DNA of 64,000 nt from Herbidospora daliensis (GTDB taxonomy: Bacteria > Actinomycetota > Actinomycetes > Streptosporangiales > Streptosporangiaceae): NCBI RefSeq assembly GCF_001570585.1, contig NZ_BBXF01000008.1, positions 186,001 through 250,000 on the forward strand, given 5' to 3'. Of this stretch, positions 31,155-39,516 are shown one piece after another. The position numbers and the translations under genes are program-made. Within the stretch, counting starts at the first letter, position 1. Each line of letters begins with the position of its first letter. The notes below the pieces were generated by a model, which had not been told where the DNA came from, made no database searches, and worked only from the letters and a program-made list of their open reading frames with translations.

Positions 31155-32021
31155 TCAACTCACCTTCCGTGCGTCGCGGTCCTGCACGAGCGTGATGACG
31201 TCCCCGACGCGGTAGGTCGGGATGGGGTCGCCGGTCTCGCTGAGCGACGGCTCGAACCCCCGGATGAGGATCCGGCCACGGGACGCCCACACGCGGACGG
31301 TCGACGCCCCCACGCGGTAGCCGAGCGCGGTCGCCACCTGCGAGGTCCAGGTTGCCGAGCCGAGCATGTCGGTCACCCAGTCGAGCATCCACTTCCGCCG
31401 CCGCTCGACCACGTAGTCGAGCTGACACGGCTGGCACCTGACCAGGGTTGCGCCCGGCCGGGCGTACAGGTCGCGCTCGCACTGGTTGCACGGCCCGGCG
31501 TAGATGGCGTCGGCCCGGCGGTCGATCGTCCGGCGGCCCCGCCGGATCGCGTCGCGCAGCTCGTCGAAGGCGCGGCCGGCCTCCGGGTGAGCGACGAGCG
31601 CGGCGTGCTGGCGTGCGAGCCAGCGGGCCGTGTCGCCGATCTCCTGGCCCGGGTTCGTGACTCGGTCGCGGGCGAGGTTCATCGCGACGCATGTGCGGTG
31701 CTTGCAGGCCCGGCACGTGGGCCCGGGGTAGATGGTGACGGGCGCGCTGCGGATGACGGTCACCCACGCGGTGAGGGTCTCGGCAAGGACCTTCTGGGCG
31801 TCGCGGGCCTTCTGGTTCCAGGGCACGGGCGTCTCGTCGTCGCTCCGGCCGCCGCCTCCGCTACCCATGCGGACCTGCCCGGTGGCGGCGAACTCCAGGT
31901 GTAGGGCGAGGTTGGGGACGTCGGCCAGGTCGCGCTGGAGGCTGCTGACGCAGGGCTTGCAGACGTTCAGGCTGGCGGCCATGTCGAGGCCGCAGGCGGG
32001 GCAGCGAAGCCGGAGAGGCAC
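31155..32021 (-). CDS. Multi-zinc-finger helix-turn-helix protein, candidate late regulator
   Basis: 288 residues with five Cys pairs: CPACGLD, CKPC, CRACKHRTC, CNQCE and CQPCQLD, suggesting two or three zinc ribbons. The C-terminal third has a helix-turn-helix-like segment (SQVATALGYRVGASTVRVWA) with the words VWASRGRI that resemble plasmid or phage DNA-binding proteins. Zinc-plus-HTH proteins in this position are common in Streptomyces phages and may control late transcription; this is inference. Confidence 0.65.
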   Translation of the reverse strand: MPLRLRCPACGLDMAASLNVCKPCVSSLQRDLADVPNLALHLEFAATGQVRMGSGGGGRSDDETPVPWNQKARDAQKVLAETLTAWVTVIRSAPVTIYPGPTCRACKHRTCVAMNLARDRVTNPGQEIGDTARWLARQHAALVAHPEAGRAFDELRDAIRRGRRTIDRRADAIYAGPCNQCERDLYARPGATLVRCQPCQLDYVVERRRKWMLDWVTDMLGSATWTSQVATALGYRVGASTVRVWASRGRILIRGFEPSLSETGDPIPTYRVGDVITLVQDRDARKVS

Positions 32022-32043
32022 GGGTTTCTCCTCAGGCTGTGGA

Positions 32044-32508
32044 TCAAGCTGTGGATGCTGTGGATAGGGCGCGGCGTTCGGCCGGGGTCTGCACGGGAGT
32101 GTCGGGCGTTCGCCGCCGGGCGCGGATGGTCACGTATCCGGGTTGGCCGGCCTCGACGGTGCGGGGGTCGACCGCCTCGAAGGGGCAGTCGGCGGCGTAG
32201 ATACCGTCCGGACTTTCGGACCGGTCGTAGTCCTTGACCCAGAAGACGCGGCGAGCGAAGCCGAAGTCCCAGGACGAGAGCAGCGGGTTGAGGACGCCGT
32301 AGCCGACCGTCCGGCCGATGTAGGGGTTGGGACACCGGACGTGGCCCTTGCGGTTGCGGGTGTAGACGACGGACTGGCGGACGTAGTCGAACGTCTCGAT
32401 GTCCTCGGTCCAGACGATGGCGATCTCGTGGGCGAGTCCCTCCATGAGCCGCTCGGGCCGGGCGGGGCGCCAGGTGAGGTCTCGGCTGGTGGCGTCGAGC
32501 TGGATCAC
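32044..32508 (-). CDS. Hypothetical early protein
   Basis: 154 residues from GTG 32508, with GGAGAAGG upstream and overlapping the preceding stop (GTGA). Contains HEIAIVWTEDIETFDYVRQS, NPYIGRTVGYG and a Pro-rich basic tail. Strand-rich, no recognised domain. Co-transcribed with replication genes. Confidence 0.6.
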   Translation of the reverse strand: MIQLDATSRDLTWRPARPERLMEGLAHEIAIVWTEDIETFDYVRQSVVYTRNRKGHVRCPNPYIGRTVGYGVLNPLLSSWDFGFARRVFWVKDYDRSESPDGIYAADCPFEAVDPRTVEAGQPGYVTIRARRRTPDTPVQTPAERRALSTASTA

Positions 32509-32804
32509 GCCTTCTCCTGCTCCTGGTAGACGTCGACCACGATGGCGCTGAGACCGAGCTCGGCGACGAGTTCGGCCCGGGTCCAGAGACGGCGGTTGTT
32601 GATGAACACGGGCTCGACGACGGTCTCGGGGAAGAGCTCGCCGCCGAAGTCGGCGCTGACGACGGCCCAGGCGACGATCGGGCACCTCAGCCAGTGCTTC
32701 GTGTCGGTGTCGGCCTCGGTCTTCATCGTGACGTCGGCGGTCCAGCCGGGGCCGGCCGTGGTGAGGGAGAGCGGCGACCCGGGGATCAGGTCTCGGGGTT
32801 TCAT
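32505..32804 (-). CDS. Hypothetical early protein
   Basis: 99 residues starting KPRDLIPGSPLSLTTAGPGW. Two motifs worth noting are HWLRCPIVAWAVV and a final helix RAELVAELGLSAIVVDVYQE. The opening half could be a short beta barrel. It lies immediately downstream of the co-varying hairpins. No family recognised. Confidence 0.6.
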   Translation of the reverse strand: MKPRDLIPGSPLSLTTAGPGWTADVTMKTEADTDTKHWLRCPIVAWAVVSADFGGELFPETVVEPVFINNRRLWTRAELVAELGLSAIVVDVYQEQEKA

Positions 32805-32828
32805 CTCGGGACTCCTTCGTGTGGTGCT

Positions 32829-32940
32829 TCGCGCCCGTCAATCTGACGGGCGCAAATTTGAGACGGTCAGGTTGACCGGCTCAAATCGTGATCTTCGAGT
32901 TGACTGCCGCGATTTGCGACGGACAGGTTGTCCGGCGCGA
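32829..32940. repeat. Three related hairpins with compensatory changes
   Basis: Each unit is an arm of 5-6 bases, one base, a 6-base arm, a 3-nt loop and the partners. Unit 1: GCGCCCGTCA (32831-32840), loop ATC, partner 32844-32853. Unit 2: TTTGAG-A-CGGTCA (32857-32869), loop GGT, partner TGACCG-G-CTCAAA (32873-32885). Unit 3: TTGCG-A-CGGACA (32914-32925), loop GGT, partner TGTCCG-G-CGCGA (32929-32939). Where units 2 and 3 differ in one arm, the partner arm changes to match. The pairing itself is therefore conserved. Located between the iteron array and the early genes. Confidence 0.8.
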
Positions 32941-32956
32941 AAGGGGCTGCTGGGTT

Positions 32957-33258
32957 TGCAGGGTTTAGGTGCAGGGTTTGGAAGCGCGGCCGGGCGCTAA
33001 ACCCTGCACGGGTTGTCGCAGGTCAGGGGGCACGTTGCAGGCTTTGCGGGTTTAGCAGGGTTTGTTTTCGATCCGGCCTCATGTGCGCCTGTGTGCGCGT
33101 GTACGTGTAAGACCTCATTTCAAAGCCTGCTAAAGCCTGCAAACCCAGCAAACGGGCGTCTGAGCTGGGGAAACGAGTGCAGGGTTTAGCGTCAGTGATC
33201 GTTTCCAAACCCTGCATTCGGGCGTCCAAACCCTGCACGCGGCCCGCCAAACCCTGCA
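32957..33258. repeat. AAACCCTGCA iteron array, candidate replication origin
   Basis: Copies of TGCAGGGTTT / AAACCCTGCA: 32957-32966, 32970-32979, 32999-33008, 33178-33187, 33207-33216, 33228-33237 and 33249-33258. Variants: 33036-33045, 33054-33063, 33122-33131, 33132-33141 and 33141-33150. The last three exact copies are direct repeats exactly 21 bp apart, two helical turns. An A/T-richer stretch lies between the sub-arrays (about 33060-33125). The array follows the helicase gene in a 460-bp gap without genes. Iterons beside prim-pol and helicase genes suggest the origin where the phage initiator binds. Confidence 0.78.
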
Positions 33259-33264
33259 CCCGGC

Positions 33265-34857
33265 TCATGCCGCACCGGCCTGCTGCTGCTCGACACGGTC
33301 CACGTGGTAGTGCCACACGCCGGTACGGGACTGCTCGCCGACGAGCTTCCAGCCGGAGAAGATCCGGCCCCGACGGCTGGTCAGGAACTTGCCGAGCCCC
33401 TTCGCGGTGAACGGCCTGCCGTCGGGCTTGCTCGGGAAGACGCCGTCCCACGAGTCGTACATCTCGCCGTTGAGGTTCTCGACCCGGGCGCTGTCGAGGA
33501 GCTGCGCAGCCGTCTGGGGCTGCCGCCCGAACTTGGTGTGCCACTTGGTCAGGAACGCGATCGTGGCCGCCTCGTCGTCGTCGGCCTGCTCCATCTCGTG
33601 CCGGTTGTCCATGAACCCGTCGATGCCGTGGAAGCGGGTGAAGCCGCCCATGGTCTGGGCCCAGGCCGAGAAGTTCCGCATCTTCAGGTCACGCTCGCGC
33701 GGCGCCCCGGCCGCCATCCACGCCGCGGTGAGCACCAGCAGGGCGCGCAGCAGCTTGGCCCGGTTGGCGTCGTCGCGGAGCCACGACCACAGGTCGTCGA
33801 TCACGAAGCCCGTTCTCAGGTCGGGCCGCTCCATCTGGGGGTCGAGGCGCACCAGGACGGACCGGGACGCGATGTCCCCGCCGACGGCCACGTTGTTACC
33901 CGTGACGCACCACAGCCGGTCGTTGATCCCGTTGAACGTGGAGTTGACGCCGAGGATGCGGGAGCTGAAGTGGGTCGAGGTCAGCAGCATGGCCAGCGAG
34001 GCGTGTTCGACGGTGTCGAAGACGTCCACGTTGTCCCACGTGACCAGCGGCTCGGTGGTGTCGCGAAGGATGGCGGTGATGGACTTGGCCATCTCCTCCT
34101 CCTTGCGCGGCCAGGGGTACATGCGCCAGCCGTAGATCGAGCCGATGATCTCGGCCAGCAGCGACTTCCCCGAGCCGCGCGTGGTGGCGCTGATGACGCC
34201 GAGGGGCGCGACGCCCTGGGTGAACAGGCGCAGCAGCGGGGTCATCAGCAGGCCGACGAAGTTGGCGCGGCTCGCGGGGGAGTCGAACACGAAGTCGGCG
34301 AGCACGTAGTCGAGGAGGAACCGTCGCGCCGCCGCGATCGTGGGCAGGTCGGGCGCACCCTCGACGGGCGTGTGCGGGAAGTCCGGACGCAGGTAGAGCC
34401 GGGTCGCCGGGTCGTACCCGGGGTCCTGCAAGAAGCTGCCGTCGGCGCGGACGACGGGCGTGGTCGCCACCCCGGCCAGGGTCGGGATCCCGGACCAGAC
34501 GGGCTGCGAGAGCACGTCCTTCGCGACGGCCACCGACGGCAGACCTGAGGTCTCCTCCGGCCCCAACCGGGTGGACCGGACACGGAAGCAGGCCGAATGC
34601 CGGGCGAGCAGCGCCCGCAGGCCGTTGGCGTCAATGGGCTGGATGGCCAGGCGCGGGCCGGTGCCGTCGTCCAGGTCGACGATGCGGCTCAGGCCGCCGT
34701 TGCGGACGTACAGCTCGGGGACGATGCCGCTGTTCAGGGCGTCGCTGATGAACAGGACGGCCTTGTCCTCCAGGGTGATGTCGATGCGCCGCCGCCCTTC
34801 ATCGTCGCGGGAGCCGGGGGCGCCGTTCTCGAACAGGATGTCGTCGGCGGACTTCAC
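33265..34857 (-). CDS. Phage DNA helicase / replication ATPase
   Basis: 530 residues from GTG 34857 (GTGA overlap with prim-pol). Walker A TTRGSGKS (225-232, Lys231); a Walker B-like PLVTWDNVD (270-278); then NSTFNGINDRLWCVTGNN, a sensor-type segment typical of phage DUF927/virulence-E-like helicases that pair with prim-pol. The C-terminal region (about 430-530) may be a winged helix (KGLGKFLTSRRGRIFSGWKL). Probably unwinds DNA at the adjacent iteron array. Confidence 0.82.
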   Translation of the reverse strand: MKSADDILFENGAPGSRDDEGRRRIDITLEDKAVLFISDALNSGIVPELYVRNGGLSRIVDLDDGTGPRLAIQPIDANGLRALLARHSACFRVRSTRLGPEETSGLPSVAVAKDVLSQPVWSGIPTLAGVATTPVVRADGSFLQDPGYDPATRLYLRPDFPHTPVEGAPDLPTIAAARRFLLDYVLADFVFDSPASRANFVGLLMTPLLRLFTQGVAPLGVISATTRGSGKSLLAEIIGSIYGWRMYPWPRKEEEMAKSITAILRDTTEPLVTWDNVDVFDTVEHASLAMLLTSTHFSSRILGVNSTFNGINDRLWCVTGNNVAVGGDIASRSVLVRLDPQMERPDLRTGFVIDDLWSWLRDDANRAKLLRALLVLTAAWMAAGAPRERDLKMRNFSAWAQTMGGFTRFHGIDGFMDNRHEMEQADDDEAATIAFLTKWHTKFGRQPQTAAQLLDSARVENLNGEMYDSWDGVFPSKPDGRPFTAKGLGKFLTSRRGRIFSGWKLVGEQSRTGVWHYHVDRVEQQQAGAA

Positions 34858-35765
34858 GCGGCCCTCATCCCGGCGCGCAGCCCGGACCCGATCGTTCCGT
34901 GGTCGGAGTCGTGGCCGATCTCGGCCGGGGTGAGCCCGACCTCCAGCGCGGCGGCCTGGAGCACCTCGAAGGCGGTGCGCTCGTCGACCTCCCCGGCCGC
35001 GACCATCGCCCCGGCCTTGTGGGCGGCCCAGTTCAGCGCCGAGTTGCGGCCACCGGACGCGCTGCGGAGCACGGTGTCGACGAGACCCCGGAGCCGGGCG
35101 TGCACAGTCGCCGGCGGGGGCGGCCCGGTCTGCTGGCGCGGCTTCGCGCCCGGCGTCCGGGTGAGGTGCGCGGTGATGCGCGGGTGGAGCGGGGCGAGTT
35201 CGAGGTCGAACCGGTCGCCGATCCACCGGTAGGGCTCGCCGGTCTTGGGGCTGCGGGAGGGCCCGACGACGAAGTAGCCGCCGTCGGCCTTCACGTCCAC
35301 GCCGGGGCCGAGCTTCCCGGTCCCGCCCGTGACGCGCCCGCCTGGGTGGGCGTAGACGAGGTGGGTGCCGCCGGAGGGCGTGACGGCGGTGATCGTGCCG
35401 GGGAGCACGCCCGCTTCGTCGAGGCGGGCGGCGGTCTTGATGCCGTCGCTGCCGTGCTCGTCGAGGGTGTCGATGTCGACGACGACGATGCCGGAGACGG
35501 CGCCCGTGCGGATGGCGACCAGGCCGCCGGGGATGCGCTGCTCCATGGCGCGCAGCCGGTCGGGGTCGGTCGTGGCCGCGTAGAAGCCGTGGCAGGTGAG
35601 GCAGGTGCACGCCTCCATCAGCTCGGGCGCCCTGCGGTGCTCCTTGCAGGGGTCGCAGAGCTTGACCGGCGTCTTGGTCTTGGACAACAGGAACGTCCGC
35701 CACCCGTGCGCCGCGTAGGCGAGCATCGCGTCGAGCTTGGGGGTGTCGGGCGTGATCGCGGTCAT
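34854..35765 (-). CDS. Bifunctional primase-polymerase (prim-pol)
   Basis: 303 residues. Prim-pol domain: GWRTFLLSKTKTPV, an inserted Cys cluster (CDPC at 37-40, CTCLTC at 53-58, a zinc site common in actinobacterial versions), the metal-binding VVVDIDT (Asp97, Asp99) and GGTHLVY (His135). The C-terminal helical domain (ARLRGLVDTVLRSASGGRNS) is the usual PriCT-like tail. Makes primers and extends them at the element's origin. Prim-pol genes are also found on integrative conjugative elements of actinomycetes. Confidence 0.9.
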   Translation of the reverse strand: MTAITPDTPKLDAMLAYAAHGWRTFLLSKTKTPVKLCDPCKEHRRAPELMEACTCLTCHGFYAATTDPDRLRAMEQRIPGGLVAIRTGAVSGIVVVDIDTLDEHGSDGIKTAARLDEAGVLPGTITAVTPSGGTHLVYAHPGGRVTGGTGKLGPGVDVKADGGYFVVGPSRSPKTGEPYRWIGDRFDLELAPLHPRITAHLTRTPGAKPRQQTGPPPPATVHARLRGLVDTVLRSASGGRNSALNWAAHKAGAMVAAGEVDERTAFEVLQAAALEVGLTPAEIGHDSDHGTIGSGLRAGMRAA

Positions 35766-36121
35766 TCCCAGCTCCCCGCGGCCTCGCGACGCGCGGCGTT
35801 GGCGGCGGTCTCGTCGAGGAACTCCTCGTGGTGCCGCCTGCTGAGGTGGACCGCCGCGATGAGCGCCTCGACGCCGCGCCCGTGGGCGTTGACGGTGACC
35901 TCGGAGCCGTACAGCAGGCGCCCGAAGTCGAGGAGGGCGTCGGGCAACGTCAGGTCGAGCGTGCCCTCGACGGTGATGGTGATCCGGCCGCTGACGGGCT
36001 CTCGGACGCGCCGGGCGACCTGGCCCGCGTTCTCGCGGTCGAGGACGCCGTCACCGTCGGGGGTGAGCGTGATCTCGGTGCGCCAGGTGACTTCGACCTG
36101 GTGGGTGGTGCTGGTGTCCAT
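35762..36121 (-). CDS. Hypothetical early protein
   Basis: 119 residues from ATG 36121; the reading frame is open further upstream but lacks a better start. Beta-rich first half (HQVEVTWRTEITLTPDGDGV; GRITITVEGTLDLTLPDAL), then helical (EALIAAVHLSRRHHEEFLDE). Stop overlaps the prim-pol start by 4 bp. No family recognised. Confidence 0.6.
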   Translation of the reverse strand: MDTSTTHQVEVTWRTEITLTPDGDGVLDRENAGQVARRVREPVSGRITITVEGTLDLTLPDALLDFGRLLYGSEVTVNAHGRGVEALIAAVHLSRRHHEEFLDETAANAARREAAGSWE

Positions 36122-36170
36122 TTCAGTAACCCCCGGATGTTCTTCCCGAATAGAGCTGGAGCGGATGGGG

Positions 36171-36395
36171 TTACTGAGCGGGCACCTCGTCCTCCAGGCC
36201 CAGGCTGCGCAGCAGGTCGACGCGGGTGACCACGTAGGAGCTGCCGAGGCGGCGGACCGGGCAAGGGAACTCTCCCGCGCGGGCCAGCTCACGGGACTTT
36301 GTGCCGCCCATGCCCCACGCCCGGCCGGCGACGACGAGGGGAACGGAGACGGGGAGCCCGAGGAGCTCTTCCATCGACATGCGGATGACCGCCAT
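36171..36395 (-). CDS. Excisionase-like / AlpA-type DNA-binding protein
   Basis: 74 residues from ATG 36395. MSMEELLGLPVSVPLVVAGR, then GGTKSRELARAGEFPCPVRR and YVVTRVDLLRSLGL are a winged-helix layout of the MerR/AlpA/Xis group: recognition helix followed by a wing with PCPVRRLG. Probably bends DNA at the attachment site for excision or acts as an early regulator. The start overlaps the stop of the Cro-like gene by 1 bp. Confidence 0.75.
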   Translation of the reverse strand: MAVIRMSMEELLGLPVSVPLVVAGRAWGMGGTKSRELARAGEFPCPVRRLGSSYVVTRVDLLRSLGLEDEVPAQ

Positions 36396-36640
36396 CACCG
36401 GCCCCCCGAGGGCGCGGCGAGCAGCGCGGTCATGGGGACGTCGAGGGCGCGAGCGAGGCCCTCGGCCAGCTCGGGCGTGCAGGTCTGTCGCTCGCCGCGC
36501 TCCAGGCGGGAGACGAAGGAGTCGTGGACGCCGACTTCGGCGGCGAGCTCGGCCAGGGTCTTGCCGCGAACCTGGCGGAAGGCGTTGAGGGCGTGCGAGT
36601 TGATGGGGCACCGCCCGCCTCGCTGAGTCTCAGCTTTCAC
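36395..36640 (-). CDS. XRE/Cro-like regulator
   Basis: 81 residues. HTH at about 25-55: KTLAELAAEVGVHDSFVSRL, then ERGERQTCTPELAEGLARAL. First gene of the early leftward transcript and divergent from the larger XRE repressor, the arrangement of cI and cro. Likely represses the repressor gene or the early promoter. Confidence 0.85.
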   Translation of the reverse strand: MKAETQRGGRCPINSHALNAFRQVRGKTLAELAAEVGVHDSFVSRLERGERQTCTPELAEGLARALDVPMTALLAAPSGGR

Positions 36641-36855
36641 AGATCACATACTGCCAGAGTTGGCACTCAACTTGCCACTATGAAGTGTCAGGTGATGTAG
36701 CTGGTTGCAGGTCGGTTGCCCCTCTGGATGTCACAAAACGGCCACATGGGGTGTCATCTTGCGCTTCTGCTGTGACAGATTGGGGAGTACTCTGGCAGTG
36801 AAACAGCACGGTCATGCAGGTCACAGGCCGATGGGCTGCCGATACGGTGAGCCGC
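36641..36855. promoter_or_regulatory. Divergent early/repressor promoter region
   Basis: 215 bp between the Cro-like and repressor genes. It is A/T-richer than its surroundings and contains TGGCA and TGCCA half-sites as an inverted pair (TGGCA-N7-TGCCA, 36662-36678), more TGTCA/TGACA-like motifs at 36687, 36750 and 36771, and an 8-bp palindrome GAGTACTC (36784-36791). These fit a genetic switch with several repressor sites. Exact promoters cannot be assigned by eye. Confidence 0.55.
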
Positions 36856-37800
36856 ATGGGTGATGAGGTGAGGACAACGAAGACGCAGGGCTACTACGTG
36901 CGCAGGCGTCGTGAGGCGCTTGGCCTTTCTCAGGATTCGGCAGCGTGGTTGGCCAGAGTGGCAAAGACCACCTTCCGCAATATCGAGGGCGACAAGGTCG
37001 AAGAAGCGCGCACCTGGCCTCAGGTGGAGAGGGCGCTCGGGTGGCGGCCGGGCAGCGAAGACATGATCAAGATGGGCCTGGAGCCGCGATCGGTGCTCAG
37101 TGATTCGGTGCTCCGGTCGATCGTCAAAGTGGTGCTCCGGTATCAGGAGATCGCCACTTTGATCCGGCAGGAGTGTTCGATAGCCGAAAGGCGTCTGAAC
37201 GAGCTTCATGCCGAGCGGGGGAGAGTGTCGACGGAGCCCGACGCGGATCAAGAAGCAATAAGCCGTATCGAGTACGAAATAGAACGATCCGAAAAATATA
37301 TCCACGAGCGAGAGCGGACTCTGGAGCTGCGGGATTACAACGCTTTCCATCTCCAGTCTATGTACTCTGGATTTCTTTACGGTTTGGCAGACGGGACGCT
37401 GGCCCCGGCTCTCACGACGCATGAGTTTGCAACCCTCATGGCGAGAGCGATGCAACCAGGGGAGTTCGAGAGTCTCGTCACCGATGTGATCAATATCACG
37501 GGTATGGATATCCGAGGCTTCCTAGATGAAGACGTACTGCAAGACCTACCTGCGAACTTGCGCAATGGAGTGCAGCGAGTCGAACGCCTCCCACATTTGA
37601 TGCGCCCTCCAGCTTCTCCGGTGGAGAACCGTCTGGTTCTGTCCCTCGCCGTACCGGGCGCCGAAAATCTGGATGAGTCGGATGTGCAATTCATCGCAGC
37701 CCAAGTAACCGAGGTGGCAACAGCCATCGCGAAAGCTTTCGTGAGAGCTAAAGCTTCCGGTGCAACACAGATTCAGATGGGTGAGACGAAAAGAGGATAA
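36856..37800 (+). CDS. XRE-family phage repressor with long coiled coil
   Basis: 314 residues from ATG 36856 (an upstream ATG at 36814 is possible). HTH: YYVRRRREALGLSQDSAAWL, then ARVAKTTFRNIEGD. A long charged coiled coil follows (about 105-175, ERSEKYIHERERTLELRD) and a helical C-terminus. Codon use is clearly more A/T-rich than in the neighbours (about 37180-37800), a sign of separate origin. It immediately precedes the integrase and probably maintains lysogeny. Confidence 0.8.
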   Translation: MGDEVRTTKTQGYYVRRRREALGLSQDSAAWLARVAKTTFRNIEGDKVEEARTWPQVERALGWRPGSEDMIKMGLEPRSVLSDSVLRSIVKVVLRYQEIATLIRQECSIAERRLNELHAERGRVSTEPDADQEAISRIEYEIERSEKYIHERERTLELRDYNAFHLQSMYSGFLYGLADGTLAPALTTHEFATLMARAMQPGEFESLVTDVINITGMDIRGFLDEDVLQDLPANLRNGVQRVERLPHLMRPPASPVENRLVLSLAVPGAENLDESDVQFIAAQVTEVATAIAKAFVRAKASGATQIQMGETKRG

Positions 37801-39516
37801 GTGGTTACTGCAAATGGCTATAAGCGGTGCCGATGTAGAGATGCCGAAGGGCGCGAGTTAGGTGCAAAGTGCCCGAAGCTGCGACGGAAGAACGGCTCAT
37901 GGAACCCGAACCATGGGGCGTGGGCAGGTAAAGCCGAGTTGTCCGCTGGGCCCGACGCTAAGCGGGTCTTCCTCCGGATGGGCGGCTTCGCCTCCGAGAG
38001 CGACCTCGACGACGCCTACGAGCTGGCGGGCAAACTGCTCGACATCCCCGACGCCGGGCACGAGGGACACCAGGCCCGCATGGAAATCAGGGACCTGGTC
38101 ATGGCGGCCCACGCCAAGAAGGCGCCGTGGCCCGACGAGGACGAGCTCCGCCGGAAGTACAAGGCCGGCCAGCCGCTCCAGTCGATCCGGTTCGGCGAGT
38201 ACTTCACCGCCTGGATAGAGCGCCGGCGCAAGGCCGGCGACATCCGCAAGACGACCCTGATGGGTTACGAATCCCACTACCGCGTCCACCTGGAAGAGGT
38301 CCTCGCCCAGGTCCGCATGGACCGCCTCTGGGTCGTCACGCTGGAGGCCGTGTTCGTCCGGATCGAGGAGAAGAACGAGGCCGTCCGGAAGGTGCGAGCC
38401 TCCGGCGACCGCGAGGCGCGGGCGGCGATCAAGGGGCAGAAGATCACGGGAGCGGCGACCAAGCAGCGCATCCGGGCGACGCTCCGGACCGTGCTGAGCG
38501 ATGCCCAGCGCGAGGGCGTGATCGGGTCCAACCCCGCCAAGCTGGTCAAGCTCGACCCGGGCAAGCGGCCCAAGGCGCTCGTCTGGACGAAGGCCCGGAC
38601 CGAGGCGTTCATGGAGGCGTACAACCGGCGGCTGGAGGAGACTCGCGCGGCGGCCCGGGGCCAGGCCGTGAGCGGCCTCAAGGTGTGGCGGAACACGCCC
38701 TCCGAGCTGCGGCCTTCCTCGGTCATGGTGTGGACGCCCCGCCAGCTCGGCGCGTTCCTCGACCACGCGGCCAAGCACCGGCTGTACGCCCTGTTCCACC
38801 TGATCGCCTTCCGGGGGCTTCGCCGCGGCGAGGCGTGCGGCGTCCGCTGGGTCGACGTCGACTTCGACGAGAGCACGCTCACGGTCACCAAGCAGCTCGT
38901 CCAGCTCGGCTGGGAGTTCGAGGAGGGCGCCCCGAAGACCGACGCCTCCGACAGCACGATCGCCCTCGACGCTGGCACGGCGGCCGTACTGAAGGCCCAC
39001 CGGGCACGGCAGAACGCCGAGCGGCTGGAGTGGGGCGAGGCGTGGGAGAAGACCGGCCGGATCTTCACACGAGAGAACGGCGCCGAGCTGCACCCCGCGT
39101 GGGTGAGCGAGCTCTTCGAGGAGCTGACCTACGAGGCCGGCCTTCCGCCGATCCGGCTTCACGACCTCCGGCACGTCGCGGCGTCGATCGCGTTCGCGGC
39201 CGGGGCTGATATGAAGATCGTGTCTGCGATGCTGCGGCACTCGTCGACCGGGATCACGAGCGACACCTACACGTCGATCCTGCCCGAGCTGGCCCACAGT
39301 GCGGCCGAGGCGAGCGCGGCCCTGGTCCCCCGCCTGGTCGCCGTCGGAGAGGCGTCCCAGACTGGCGGTCTCCCTTCGGTCTCCCCTGTGGGTGACCGAG
39401 CCTCCGGGTCACCCCGGGTTAGAAAGAAGATGCAGGTCAGAAGGTCGGAAGATGGTGGGGCGCCAGGGATTCGAACCCTGAACCTACGGATTAAAAGTCC
39501 GGAGCTCTGCCGTTGA
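37801..39516 (+). CDS. int: Tyrosine integrase
   Basis: 571 residues from GTG right after the repressor stop, with AAAGAGGA upstream. The N-terminus has a small Cys motif (KRCRCRD...KCPK) and arm-binding region; a core-binding domain follows (QSIRFGEYFTAWIERRRKAG). Catalytic set: Arg341 (GLRRGE), His454 and Arg457 (HDLRH), His480 (LRHSS), Tyr490 (DTYTSI). A helical insert lies near 190-300. The last about 20 residues (GAPGIRTLNLRIKSPELCR) are translated from the antisense strand of the tRNA-Lys gene, so the end of the gene is part of the attachment site. Confidence 0.95.
   Translation: MVTANGYKRCRCRDAEGRELGAKCPKLRRKNGSWNPNHGAWAGKAELSAGPDAKRVFLRMGGFASESDLDDAYELAGKLLDIPDAGHEGHQARMEIRDLVMAAHAKKAPWPDEDELRRKYKAGQPLQSIRFGEYFTAWIERRRKAGDIRKTTLMGYESHYRVHLEEVLAQVRMDRLWVVTLEAVFVRIEEKNEAVRKVRASGDREARAAIKGQKITGAATKQRIRATLRTVLSDAQREGVIGSNPAKLVKLDPGKRPKALVWTKARTEAFMEAYNRRLEETRAAARGQAVSGLKVWRNTPSELRPSSVMVWTPRQLGAFLDHAAKHRLYALFHLIAFRGLRRGEACGVRWVDVDFDESTLTVTKQLVQLGWEFEEGAPKTDASDSTIALDAGTAAVLKAHRARQNAERLEWGEAWEKTGRIFTRENGAELHPAWVSELFEELTYEAGLPPIRLHDLRHVAASIAFAAGADMKIVSAMLRHSSTGITSDTYTSILPELAHSAAEASAALVPRLVAVGEASQTGGLPSVSPVGDRASGSPRVRKKMQVRRSEDGGAPGIRTLNLRIKSPELCR

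Noticed and set aside
32957-33258. Repeated short words that might be a CRISPR array
   Set aside because: The repeats are only 10 bp, occur in both orientations and at uneven spacing, and there are no cas genes; iterons explain them better.
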